This document shows positions 1 to 7,649 of a stretch of DNA of 64,000 nt, one piece after another. Within the stretch, counting starts at the first letter, position 1. Each line of letters opens with the position of its first letter. The position numbers and the translations under genes were made by a program. The stretch spans positions 144,252 to 208,251 of the forward strand of contig NZ_BMTW01000013.1 of assembly GCF_014649875.1 (NCBI RefSeq), read 5' to 3'. Origin of the DNA: Streptomyces rubiginosohelvolus (GTDB lineage Bacteria; Actinomycetota; Actinomycetes; Streptomycetales; Streptomycetaceae). Under the pieces are notes generated by a model, which saw only the letters and a program-made list of their open reading frames with translations, did no database searches and was not told the origin of the DNA.

Positions 1-545
1 GGCTCGCCGACCGCCGCGACCCGATGCTCACGTACGCCGAGACCGTGCTCGCCGCCCGCCGCGAGGCCGAACTGACCGGCGCGCTCGCCACCTTCGGCAA
101 GATCGCGGTCGAGCCCAACGGGGTCAACGCCATCCCCTCCCTCGTCCGCGGCTGGCTCGACTCCCGCGCCGCCGACCAGGCCACCCTGGACGCCGTCGTC
201 ACCGGTGTCGAGCGCGCCGCCCGGGAGTACGCCGAGCGGGCCGGGATCGACCTCGACGTCGTGCGCGAATCGTTCACGCCCGTCGTCGAGTTCGAGCACG
301 CCCTGCGCGACGAGCTGGCCAAGATCCTCGAAGGCGGCGGCGACACGGGGCGGCCCGTGCCCGTCCTCGGCACCGGCGCGGGCCACGATGCGGGTATTTT
401 GTCCGCCTCGGTGCCCACCGCCATGCTCTTCGTACGGAACCCCACCGGCATCTCGCACTCACCCGCCGAGCACGCCGCCGAGGACGACTGCACGGCCGGG
501 GTCGAGGCACTCGCCGACGTACTGGAAGGTCTCGCGTGCAGCTGA
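1..545 (+). CDS. AllC-like M20 amidohydrolase, 3' part only
   Basis: The reading frame is open from base 3 and the real start lies upstream of the window. The visible C-terminal part (about 180 residues) carries GAGHDAG and, 25 residues later, GISHSPAE, the metal-site and substrate-site motifs of allantoate amidohydrolase/N-carbamoyl-amino-acid hydrolases in the M20 family. These are cytosolic dinuclear-metal enzymes that cleave ureido or formyl-type amides. The gene overlaps hutF by 10 bases, so the two are translationally coupled. That placement suggests a role in histidine degradation, perhaps deformylation of N-formylglutamate made by HutF, rather than purine catabolism; this is inference. 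Family assignment is firm, substrate is not. Confidence 0.85.
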   Translation, partial: LADRRDPMLTYAETVLAARREAELTGALATFGKIAVEPNGVNAIPSLVRGWLDSRAADQATLDAVVTGVERAAREYAERAGIDLDVVRESFTPVVEFEHALRDELAKILEGGGDTGRPVPVLGTGAGHDAGILSASVPTAMLFVRNPTGISHSPAEHAAEDDCTAGVEALADVLEGLACS

Positions 546-1903
546 CACAACGGACGGCGGGCGCGCCCGTCACCGCGACCTACTGGATGGACCACGCCTG
601 GCTCGGCACGCACGTCGAGCCGGGCGTCACCCTGGACGTCGCGGACGGCCGCATCGCCGGGATCAGGACCGGGGTCGAGGCACCGCCGCCCGGCGCGACC
701 GCGCTGCGCGGCCTGACCCTCCCCGGCCTCGCCAACACCCACTCCCACGCCTTCCACCGGGCCCTGCGCGCCACCGTCCAGGTGGGCACCGGGACCTTCT
801 GGACCTGGCGCGAGCTGATGTACCGCACGGCGGCCGAGCTCACCCCGGACACCTACTTCGACCTGGCCCGCGCCACGTACGCCGAAATGGCCCTGGCCGG
901 CATCACCTCCGTCGGCGAATTCCACTATCTGCACCACGCCCCCGGCGGCACCCCCTACGCCAACCCGAACGCCATGGGCGAGGCGCTCATCGCGGCCGCC
1001 GCCGAGGCCGGGATCCGGATCACCCTGCTGGACACCGCCTATCTCGCCGCCGGATTCGGCGAGCGGCCCAACCGGCACCAGCTGCGCTTCTCCGACACCA
1101 CCGCCGAGGCCTGGGCCGAGCGCGCCTCCCTCCTCAAGGGCGACGACCACACGCTGATCGGCGCGGCGATCCACTCCGTCCGGGCGGTCCCGGCGGACCA
1201 GCTGGCCACCGTCGCCGCCTGGGCGGAGGAGCGGGAGGCCCCGCTCCACGTCCACCTCTCCGAGCAGACGGCGGAGAACGACGCCTGCCGGGCCGCCCAC
1301 GGCCGCACCCCCACCCGGCTGCTGGCCGACCACGGGGTCCTCGGCCCGCGCACCACCGGCATCCACAACACGCACCTGACCGAGGCGGACATCGAGCTGC
1401 TGGGCTCCTCGGCGACGGGCACCTGCATGTGCCCCACCACCGAACGCGACCTGGCCGACGGCATCGGCCCCGCCACCGCCCTCCAGAAGGCGGGCTCGCC
1501 GCTCTCGCTGGGCAGCGACAGCCACGCCGTGATCGACCTCTTCGAAGAGGCGCGGGCGATGGAGCTCAACGAGCGGCTGCGCACCCACATCCGGGGCCAC
1601 TGGACGGCCGCCGCCCTGCTGAGGGCCGCCTCCGCCGACGGGCACGCCGCGCTGGGCCGCCCCGACGCGGGTGTGCTGGAGCCGGGCGCCCCCGCCGATC
1701 TGACCACCGTCGCCCTGGACTCCGTCAGGACGGCAGGACCGGTACCCCGACTGGCAGCGGAGACCGCCGTATTCGCCGCCTCCGCCGCTGATGTGCGGCA
1801 CACGGTCGTGGCAGGGCGGCACATCGTCCGGGACGGCCGTCACACACAGGTCGAGGACGTGCCCCGGGCGCTCGCGACAGCCGTCGCAGCCCTGCACCGC
1901 TGA
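536..1903 (+). CDS. hutF: formimidoylglutamate deiminase HutF
   Basis: A 455-residue amidohydrolase of the HutF family, which converts N-formimino-L-glutamate to N-formyl-L-glutamate and ammonia in the five-step histidine pathway. Metal ligands are visible: HSH at residues 69-71, a central HVHLSEQ, IHNTHL and the C-terminal GSDSHA aspartate. The GTG start at 536 lies inside the end of the upstream hydrolase gene; the overlap and family length support it over the internal ATG near 587. hutI follows after 95 bases. Presence of HutF with HutI indicates that formiminoglutamate is deiminated first rather than hydrolysed directly by a HutG formiminase. Confidence 0.95.
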   Translation: MQLTQRTAGAPVTATYWMDHAWLGTHVEPGVTLDVADGRIAGIRTGVEAPPPGATALRGLTLPGLANTHSHAFHRALRATVQVGTGTFWTWRELMYRTAAELTPDTYFDLARATYAEMALAGITSVGEFHYLHHAPGGTPYANPNAMGEALIAAAAEAGIRITLLDTAYLAAGFGERPNRHQLRFSDTTAEAWAERASLLKGDDHTLIGAAIHSVRAVPADQLATVAAWAEEREAPLHVHLSEQTAENDACRAAHGRTPTRLLADHGVLGPRTTGIHNTHLTEADIELLGSSATGTCMCPTTERDLADGIGPATALQKAGSPLSLGSDSHAVIDLFEEARAMELNERLRTHIRGHWTAAALLRAASADGHAALGRPDAGVLEPGAPADLTTVALDSVRTAGPVPRLAAETAVFAASAADVRHTVVAGRHIVRDGRHTQVEDVPRALATAVAALHR

Positions 1904-1998
1904 CCACCGGACGCGACCGCCCCGCACCACCGACCCGGGAACCCCCGGAACCTTGGGAACCTCCAGACCGCCCGGAACGCAAGGAGAACACTCTCCAG

Positions 1999-3171
1999 AT
2001 GACGACCACCGCCGTCACCCACATCGCCAGCCTGGTCACCAATGACCCCTCCCTCGGCAACGGGACCCCCCTGGGCCTGATCCAGGACGCGGCCGTCGTC
2101 ATCGAGGGCGACCGCATCGTCTGGACCGGTGAATCCAGCAAAGCACCCGCCACTGACAACGTCCTCGACGCGGCCGGCCGCGCGGTGATCCCGGGCTTCG
2201 TCGACTCCCACTCCCACCTGGTCTTCGCGGGCGACCGCACCGAGGAGTTCAACGCCCGCATGTCCGGGCAGCCCTACCGCGCGGGCGGCATCCGCACCAC
2301 CGTCGGCGCCACCCGGGCCGCCACCGACGAGGAACTGTCCGCCAACGTCGCCCGCTACCTCGCCGAGGCCCTGCGCCAGGGCACCACCACCTTCGAGACC
2401 AAGTCCGGCTACGGCCTCACCGTCGAGGACGAGGCCCGCGCCCTGCGCATCGCGGGCCGCCACACCGACGAGGTCACCTACCTCGGCGCCCACATCGTGT
2501 CCCCCGACTACGCCGACGACCCCGCCGGATACGTCGACCTGGTCACCGGCCCGATGCTGGAGGCCTGCGCCCCGCACGCCCGCTGGATCGACGTGTTCTG
2601 CGAGCAGGGCGCCTTCGACGGCGACCAGGCCCGCGCCATCCTCACCGCGGGCCGCGCCAAGGGACTGCACCCGCGCATCCACGCCAACCAGCTGAGCTAC
2701 GGCCCCGGTGTCCAGCTCGCCGTCGAGCTCGACGCCGCGTCGGCCGACCACTGCACCCACCTCACCGACGCGGACGTCGACGCGCTCGGCCAGGGCAGCA
2801 CGGTCGCCACGCTGCTCCCGGGCGCGGAGTTCTCCACCCGCGCCACCTGGCCCGACGCCCGCCGCCTCCTCGACGCCGGGGCCACCGTCGCGCTCTCCAC
2901 GGACTGCAACCCCGGCTCGTCGTTCACCTCGTCCCTGCCGTTCTGCATCGCGCTGGCCGTACGCGACATGGGGATGACCCCGGACGAGGCGATCTGGTCC
3001 GCCACCGCGGGCGGAGCCGCGGCCCTGCGCCGTAGCGACATCGGCCGGATCACCCCCGGCGCCCGCGCCGACCTGGTCCTCCTCGACGCCCCGAGCCACG
3101 TCCACCTCGCCTACCGCCCGGGCGTCCCGCTGGTCAGCGCGGTGTGGCGGAGCGGGGAGCGGGTGGTGTAG
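1999..3171 (+). CDS. hutI: imidazolonepropionase HutI
   Basis: A 390-residue zinc/iron amidohydrolase that opens the ring of 4-imidazolone-5-propionate to N-formimino-L-glutamate, the step before HutF. It shows the family pattern: FVDSHSHLVFAGDR with HxH at residues 71-73, a Lys-containing FETKSGYGLT segment, HANQLS, and the catalytic-site STDCNPGSS. Length is typical. The start is fixed by AAGGAGAA at about 1981-1988, 10 bases before the ATG. It ends the hut transcription unit, with a strong hairpin just downstream. Confidence 0.96.
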   Translation: MTTTAVTHIASLVTNDPSLGNGTPLGLIQDAAVVIEGDRIVWTGESSKAPATDNVLDAAGRAVIPGFVDSHSHLVFAGDRTEEFNARMSGQPYRAGGIRTTVGATRAATDEELSANVARYLAEALRQGTTTFETKSGYGLTVEDEARALRIAGRHTDEVTYLGAHIVSPDYADDPAGYVDLVTGPMLEACAPHARWIDVFCEQGAFDGDQARAILTAGRAKGLHPRIHANQLSYGPGVQLAVELDAASADHCTHLTDADVDALGQGSTVATLLPGAEFSTRATWPDARRLLDAGATVALSTDCNPGSSFTSSLPFCIALAVRDMGMTPDEAIWSATAGGAAALRRSDIGRITPGARADLVLLDAPSHVHLAYRPGVPLVSAVWRSGERVV

Positions 3172-3211
3172 GTCCCGTACACGGGCAGGGTTCCGTACCG
3201 ACCCCCGACAC

Positions 3212-3254
3212 GCGGAAGGACCCGCTCCCGGCGATCCGGGGCGGGTCCTTCCGC
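3212..3254. terminator. convergent hairpin terminator hutI/sigI
   Basis: A nearly perfect inverted repeat with arms of 19-20 bases (left GCGGAAGGACCCGC..., right ...GCGGGTCCTTCCGC) separated by a four-base loop. It sits between the converging 3' ends of hutI and the sigma factor gene and probably stops transcription from both sides. There is no U-run, as is usual for Streptomyces. Confidence 0.8.
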
Positions 3255-3305
3255 GGTGCTCGACGGCCCGTGGAGCCCCGAGGAGGGGCGGCGGGCCGAC
3301 CGGGG

Positions 3306-4277
3306 TCACTCATCCAGGGTCAGACCCTTGCGGAGCTTGGTCAGCGTGCGGGAGAGCAGCCGGGAGACGTGCATCTGCGAGATGTTCAGCTCCTCGCCGA
3401 TCTCCGACTGCGTCATGTTGCTGACGAAGCGGAGCGAGAGGATCATCCGGTCCCGGGCGGGCAGCGCGGCGATCAGCGGCTTCAGCGACTCGACGTACTC
3501 GATGCCTTCGAGCCCGTGGTCCTCGTAACCGATGCGGTCGGCGAGGGCGCCCTCGCCGTCGTCCTCCTCGGGCTTGGCGTCCAGCGAGCTCGCGGTGTAC
3601 GCGTTGCTCGCGGACATGCCCTCGACGACCTCGTCCGGGGTGATGCCCAGACGCTCGGACAGCTCCGCCACGGTGGGCGCGCGGTCCAGCTGCTGGGAGA
3701 GCTCGTCGCCCGCCTTCGCCAGGTCGAGCCGCAGCTCCTGGAGCCGGCGCGGTACGCGCACGGACCAGCTGGTGTCACGGAAGAAGCGCTTGATCTCACC
3801 GACGATCGTCGGCATCGCGAAGGTCGGGAACTCGACGCCGCGGCTCAGCTCGAACCGGTCGATCGCCTTGATCAGGCCGATGGTGCCGACCTGGACGATG
3901 TCCTCCATCGGCTCGCTGCGGGAGCGGAACCGGGAGGCGGCGAACTTGACGAGCGCGAGGTTCAGCTCGACGAGGGTGTTGCGGACGTACGCGTACTCGT
4001 GCGTGCCCTCTTCGAGGGACTCCAGCCGCTCGAAGAGCGTCTTCGACAGGGCCCTGGCGTCCAGAGCGCCCACTTCGGCGTACGGCGGGATCTCGGGAAG
4101 CCCTTCGAGGCCCTCACCGGAAGCGCCGGAGAAGTCTGAGGTGGTGCTGGTCGTGCTGGTGGTGCTTGCGCGCGGGCCGGTGACGGCGCTCGCGGCGGGG
4201 GAGTCGGAATTGGTCGGTCCCTGAGGACATGCCGACGACGCGTCCTGGGTACGCGCTACGTCGAGCCGGGGTGACAT
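3306..4277 (-). CDS. sigI: SigB/SigF/SigI-type RNA polymerase sigma factor
   Basis: A 323-residue alternative sigma factor of the stress/sporulation SigB-SigF-SigG class. After a low-complexity Ser/Thr-rich N-terminus of about 60 residues, regions 2, 3 and 4 follow: region 2 includes VQVGTIGLIKAIDRFE and the -10-contacting FAMPTIVGEIKRFFRD segment, and the C-terminal helix-turn-helix reads MTQSEIGEELNISQMHVSRL. The ATG at 4277 is preceded by GGAGGAGA. The divergent anti-anti-sigma and anti-sigma genes next door indicate control by partner switching. Order and hut neighbour match S. coelicolor sigI-arsI-prsI as I recall it, so I use that name; the target regulon cannot be seen here. Confidence 0.88.
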   Translation of the reverse strand: MSPRLDVARTQDASSACPQGPTNSDSPAASAVTGPRASTTSTTSTTSDFSGASGEGLEGLPEIPPYAEVGALDARALSKTLFERLESLEEGTHEYAYVRNTLVELNLALVKFAASRFRSRSEPMEDIVQVGTIGLIKAIDRFELSRGVEFPTFAMPTIVGEIKRFFRDTSWSVRVPRRLQELRLDLAKAGDELSQQLDRAPTVAELSERLGITPDEVVEGMSASNAYTASSLDAKPEEDDGEGALADRIGYEDHGLEGIEYVESLKPLIAALPARDRMILSLRFVSNMTQSEIGEELNISQMHVSRLLSRTLTKLRKGLTLDE

Positions 4278-4562
4278 GCTTCTCCTCCATCGTTCTCGGC
4301 ATATGGCTGCCGATGCCCATACGTGTTCTTGCGGTGAAGCGGCGCCTCCAAAGCCGGTCGCATTTCTGGTGTCCCTCTACCCATACCCGGTCTTGACCTG
4401 CAGTGACAAGCGCCAATTGCCGTCATATGTCCGCTTTGTTGAGGTCTCCGACTACCGTGTGGCGTGGGAAACGCGTAATGTTTTGCGCACGTCGGCGGCA
4501 GCTATGCATGCAGCCGCACAGGCAGTGACGCGCACAGTGACGAACGGCGAAGAGGGACAGGC
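4278..4562. promoter_or_regulatory. divergent control region sigI / arsI
   Basis: This 285-base gap separates two divergent genes, so promoters for both must lie here or just inside. On the minus strand a GGGTAT (complement of 4383-4388) resembles the -10 element used by SigB-class sigma factors, which would allow autoregulation of sigI, but no GTTT -35 sits at the expected 13-15 bases. The stretch is noticeably less GC-rich than the flanking genes. No convincing start point can be assigned from sequence alone. Confidence 0.4.
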
Positions 4563-4931
4563 ATGGACCGCGGGACGGTCGGCAGTGCGAACCGGGGTCG
4601 GCTTCAGGTCGAGGCCCGGACCGAGGGGCGCAGCGAGGTGGTGACCCCGGTGGGTGAGCTCGATCACCACACCGCGGATCTGCTGCGCGAGCCTCTGGAG
4701 AGTGCGGTCGAGCAGGGGCGGTCACGCCTGGTGGTCGACTGCTCCCGGCTGGATTTCTGCGACTCCACCGGGCTGAACGTGCTGCTCGGCGCCCGCCTCA
4801 AGGCGGAGGCGGCCGGAGGCGGCGTCCATCTGGCCGGAATGCTGCCCGTCGTGGCGAGGGTGTTCGAGATCACCGGCGCGGACGCGGTCTTCACCGTCCA
4901 CGCCACGCTCGAAGAGGCCCTGGCCGCCTGA
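4563..4931 (+). CDS. arsI: anti-sigma factor antagonist (STAS), ArsI-like
   Basis: A 122-residue single STAS-domain protein of the SpoIIAA/RsbV type. It has the family signature DFCDSTGLNVLL; Ser68 is the expected phosphorylation site. In partner switching the unphosphorylated antagonist binds the anti-sigma kinase and releases the sigma factor; phosphorylation by that kinase inactivates the antagonist. The ATG follows AGAGGGA. The partner kinase candidate lies 202 bases downstream and the sigma factor is divergent. No PP2C phosphatase that would dephosphorylate it is encoded nearby, so that input must be elsewhere. Confidence 0.88.
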   Translation: MDRGTVGSANRGRLQVEARTEGRSEVVTPVGELDHHTADLLREPLESAVEQGRSRLVVDCSRLDFCDSTGLNVLLGARLKAEAAGGGVHLAGMLPVVARVFEITGADAVFTVHATLEEALAA

Positions 4932-5133
4932 CCCTGCACGGCCGTGCGACCGCGGGCATCCTTGATGTCGGCTGTGTCACGCGATCGTGTGCCTCAAGTG
5001 GGTGTTGTTGCGACATGGCAGGGCAGGAGACACCCCGTCGGTGCCCCGCAAGGGGTCCGGCACACTCGGTAACTGACCACTATCTGTTCAACGGCGACAT
5101 GGCGACATGGCGAATCGGTGAGGTGAAGCGCTG

Positions 5134-5625
5134 ATGAGCACCACCCGGCAGCATCCGCCGGGCGACCTCGGTCGCGAGCCGGACGAAGCGGGCGCAGCCT
5201 CGACCGTCCCGGACGGGCGGCAGTGGCGCACGCTCTCGCTCGCACAGGCCAGCGGCATCGTTCCGACGGCCCGGGACTTCGCCCGGCAGGCGCTGAACGA
5301 CTGGGGCTGGCTCCCCGCGTCCACCGCGGACCGCAGGGCCGCCGCCGAGGACGTCCTGCTGGTCGTCTCCGAGCTGGTGACCAACGCCTGCCTGCATGCG
5401 GAGGGACCCGAGGAGCTCCGGATCGGCCGCACCCCCAAGGGGCTGCGGGTGGAGGTCGTCGACCGAGGGGCCGGACAGCCCGCACCCCGTACGCCGCACC
5501 GCGCGGGCCGGCCCGGGGGGCACGGCATGTTCATCGTGCAGCGCCTCTGCCTCGACTGGGGCGTGCTGCGTGCGCCGGACGCCCCGGGCAAGACGGTCTG
5601 GGCGGAGCTCGCCGCTCCGGCCTAG
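5134..5625 (+). CDS. prsI: anti-sigma factor / serine kinase ATPase, PrsI-like
   Basis: A 163-residue HATPase_c protein of the RsbW/SpoIIAB class. The ATP-binding boxes are visible: N-box ELVTNACLHA (Glu80, Asn84, His88), G1 around VDRGAGQP (Asp110) and G2 GGHGMFIVQRL. Such proteins sequester a SigB-type sigma factor and phosphorylate the STAS antagonist. A 40-residue variable N-terminal extension precedes the ATPase fold. The ATG at 5134 follows GAGGTGAAG. With the neighbouring STAS and sigma genes it completes a three-component switch. Many Streptomyces paralogues exist, so partner specificity rests on gene order. Confidence 0.85.
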   Translation: MSTTRQHPPGDLGREPDEAGAASTVPDGRQWRTLSLAQASGIVPTARDFARQALNDWGWLPASTADRRAAAEDVLLVVSELVTNACLHAEGPEELRIGRTPKGLRVEVVDRGAGQPAPRTPHRAGRPGGHGMFIVQRLCLDWGVLRAPDAPGKTVWAELAAPA

Positions 5626-5663
5626 GGCCCGCGCCTCCCGCCCTGCCCTCTCACCCGCACCGA

Positions 5664-5692
5664 AAAGAGCGCGCCGGATCGGCGCGCTCTTT
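5664..5692 (+). terminator. hairpin terminator after prsI
   Basis: Perfect 12-base arms AAAGAGCGCGCC / GGCGCGCTCTTT around a five-base loop, with a short T stretch at the end of the right arm, 38 bases after the prsI stop. It separates the sigma-control genes from the surface-protein cluster. Confidence 0.85.
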
Positions 5693-5722
5693 GTCTTCCC
5701 TCCATCAGGCCCCGGGCGTACC

Positions 5723-5753
5723 TTGAGCGCCCAATCTGATGTGCCGTCAGTAA
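5723..5753 (+). promoter_or_regulatory. candidate promoter/operator of surface-protein cluster
   Basis: TTGAGC at 5723-5728 could be a -35 element, and an inverted repeat CTGATG-TGC-CGTCAG at 5736-5750 overlaps where the -10 would lie, about 60 bases before the GTG start of the first surface gene. One arm position is mismatched. The arrangement looks like an operator covering a promoter. No transcription start is known to me. Confidence 0.4.
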
Positions 5754-5809
5754 TGCGCGCCCGTACGGTTCGTGGCGCGCGGCGGCGTCCGGCAAGAGGG
5801 GAACACGAG

Positions 5810-6538
5810 GTGCCGAACCAGAAACGGACAACTCTCGCGCTGGCGGCCGCGCTGGCGGGCTCGATCGTGGTGGCGGGCGCGCCCGCCGCGTACGCCGAGG
5901 TCGTGGACGTCAACTACCAGTGCGTGACGCCCATCGGGCCCAAGGGGGCGGTCTCGCCCATCGACATCAAGAGCGTCAAGAGCGGCAACGGCTACAAGCT
6001 CACCATGTCCTTCCAGAAGGGCGTCTCCTCCAGCCCGGTCGAGCTGGGGAAGGGGGCCATGAACCCGAGCGCCGTGATCGAACTGGGCGGCGCGGAGACG
6101 GGCAAGGTCCAGGTCTCCGGCCCGGCGAACGCCGAGGCGATACCGGCCAACACCCCGATCAAGATCAGTGACTTGTCGGGGACGTACACCCCGAAGAAGA
6201 GCGGCAAGGTCACCTTCACCGCCGGGGTCCTGACCATCAAGGCCCTCGGTACGACCACCACCTGTACGCCCAAGAACAGCCCCGGCCCGTCCCTCGAACT
6301 CGACGTCCAGGGGGCGGGCGGATCGTCGGGCGGCGGCTCCACGGGGGGATCGACCGGTGGCTCCACCGGCGGTGCCTCGGGAGGTGCTTCGGGAGGTGCT
6401 TCGGGAGGTGGCGAACTGCCCCGCACCGGCCCGCTGGACTCGGCGGCGGCGCTCGGCACCCTCGGCGGCACCGTGCTGCTGACCGGAGCGGCCGGAGTGC
6501 TCTGGCTGACCCGGCGCGGACAGCGCTCCGCAGGCTGA
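5810..6538 (+). CDS. secreted LPxTG-anchored surface protein
   Basis: A 242-residue predicted exported protein of unknown function. Residues 1-29 form a signal peptide ending in AYA. A single beta-type domain of about 130 residues with two cysteines (YQCVTPIG near the start, TTTTCTPK at the end) follows, then a Gly/Ser repeat linker, then the sorting signal LPRTG at residues 203-207, a hydrophobic helix and a basic tail RRGQR. The domain is clearly paralogous to the second domain of the protein at 8749. The GTG start at 5810 is chosen because AAGAGGGG precedes it and it begins the signal peptide; a longer frame upstream lacks both. The domain may match a Pfam DUF, but I cannot verify which. 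Confidence 0.82.
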   Translation: MPNQKRTTLALAAALAGSIVVAGAPAAYAEVVDVNYQCVTPIGPKGAVSPIDIKSVKSGNGYKLTMSFQKGVSSSPVELGKGAMNPSAVIELGGAETGKVQVSGPANAEAIPANTPIKISDLSGTYTPKKSGKVTFTAGVLTIKALGTTTTCTPKNSPGPSLELDVQGAGGSSGGGSTGGSTGGSTGGASGGASGGASGGGELPRTGPLDSAAALGTLGGTVLLTGAAGVLWLTRRGQRSAG

Positions 6539-6677
6539 TCACGGCCCGTGCGGTCCGTGCGGTCCGTGCGTCCGAGCGGTCGTGCGGCTGGCGGCCTGCG
6601 CGGCACCGGCCGTCCGTACGCCTGCGTACGGCCCGCACGGCAGCGCCATCGGCCGCCGGAAGGCAAAGGAGCCGCCC

Positions 6678-7649
6678 ATGTCGCCACCCACCCCGCGCCG
6701 CCGCCGGGCGCTGCCCGTCCTGACGGCGGCGCTCGCCGCGCTGCTGTGCGGGCTCGCGCCCCCGGCCGCCGCCGACGACGGTCCGCCCGACTGGACGGCC
6801 CGCCCCGCCGGCGGCACCGACCGGGACGCCCGGCCGTACGTCTATCTGGAGGGCACCCCCGGCACGGTCCTCCAGGACCGCCTCACGGTGACCAACTCCG
6901 GCCGGGCCCCGCTGACCGTACGGCTCCGGGGCGACGGCCGGGCCGGGGACTGGATCAGGTTCGCCGAGGACACGGTCACCGTCCCGGCCAGGACCCGCGC
7001 CGACGTGCCGCTCGCCCTCACGGTGCCGCACGACGCGGTGCCCGGCGACACCTCCGGGGAAGCCGTGGCCACCGGCGGGGGCGAGGAGATCCGCGTACCG
7101 GTCCGGATCCGGACGGTCGGCCCGACGCTGGCGGCGCTCGGCGTCGAGGACGTCGAGGTGTCCGGCGGGACCATCCGGTACGCCCTGGTCAACCGGGGCA
7201 ACGCGATGCTGAGGCCCCGGCTGGCGGTGCGCGCCGAGGGGGTGTTCGGCACGCTGCTGGACCGCCCGGAACGGCCTCTGCCGCTGGAGCTCGCCCCCGG
7301 CCGGAGGGTCGAGCGGACCGAACCCTGGCCCGACGCCCCGGCCCTGGACGCGGTCACCGTACGGCTGCGGGTCACCGCGTCGGGGGGTGCCCGGGACGAG
7401 GCCGAGGCCTCGGCGACGTACGTCCCGGTGGCCCCGGCGATCGGCGGCGGGCTGCTGGTCCTCGGCGGCCTGGCCGCGCTCGCCTCCGGCGCGTACCGAC
7501 GGTGGCGCACCGGGTGCGCGGGCCCGCAACCGCCCCCGGACGCGGGGCCCGCGGTGCAGCCGGAGCCCCCGGAGCAGGCCGGACCTCCGGAGCAGGCGCA
7601 ACTCCCGGTGGCCACCGAACCGTTGCTGAAGGCGGGAGTGAAGACGTGA
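6678..7649 (+). CDS. exported membrane-anchored protein with NEW3/DUF916-like Ig fold
   Basis: A 323-residue protein with a signal peptide (cleavage near residue 32, PPAAADDG). An exported region follows in which ...VLQDRLTVTNSGRAPLTVRL and TVPARTRADVPLAL read like the Ig-type repeats of NEW3 or WxL-associated (DUF916) proteins. A single C-terminal transmembrane helix (IGGGLLVLGGLAALASGAY) and a short Pro/Glu-rich cytoplasmic tail end it. The ATG follows AAAGGAG by 8 bases. The stop overlaps the next start (GTGA), so it is co-translated with the 7646 gene. Probably part of a surface complex; exact function unknown. Confidence 0.75.
   Translation: MSPPTPRRRRALPVLTAALAALLCGLAPPAAADDGPPDWTARPAGGTDRDARPYVYLEGTPGTVLQDRLTVTNSGRAPLTVRLRGDGRAGDWIRFAEDTVTVPARTRADVPLALTVPHDAVPGDTSGEAVATGGGEEIRVPVRIRTVGPTLAALGVEDVEVSGGTIRYALVNRGNAMLRPRLAVRAEGVFGTLLDRPERPLPLELAPGRRVERTEPWPDAPALDAVTVRLRVTASGGARDEAEASATYVPVAPAIGGGLLVLGGLAALASGAYRRWRTGCAGPQPPPDAGPAVQPEPPEQAGPPEQAQLPVATEPLLKAGVKT

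Noticed and set aside
1840..3309. A 489-codon minus-strand frame opposite hutI
   Set aside because: Low-complexity Gly/Val/Arg composition, no ribosome site, and full overlap with the clear hutI gene.
4375..4410. SigB-type promoter for sigI autoregulation
   Set aside because: Only the GGGTAT -10-like hexamer is present on the minus strand; no GTTT element lies at 13-15 bases, so I do not call a promoter there.
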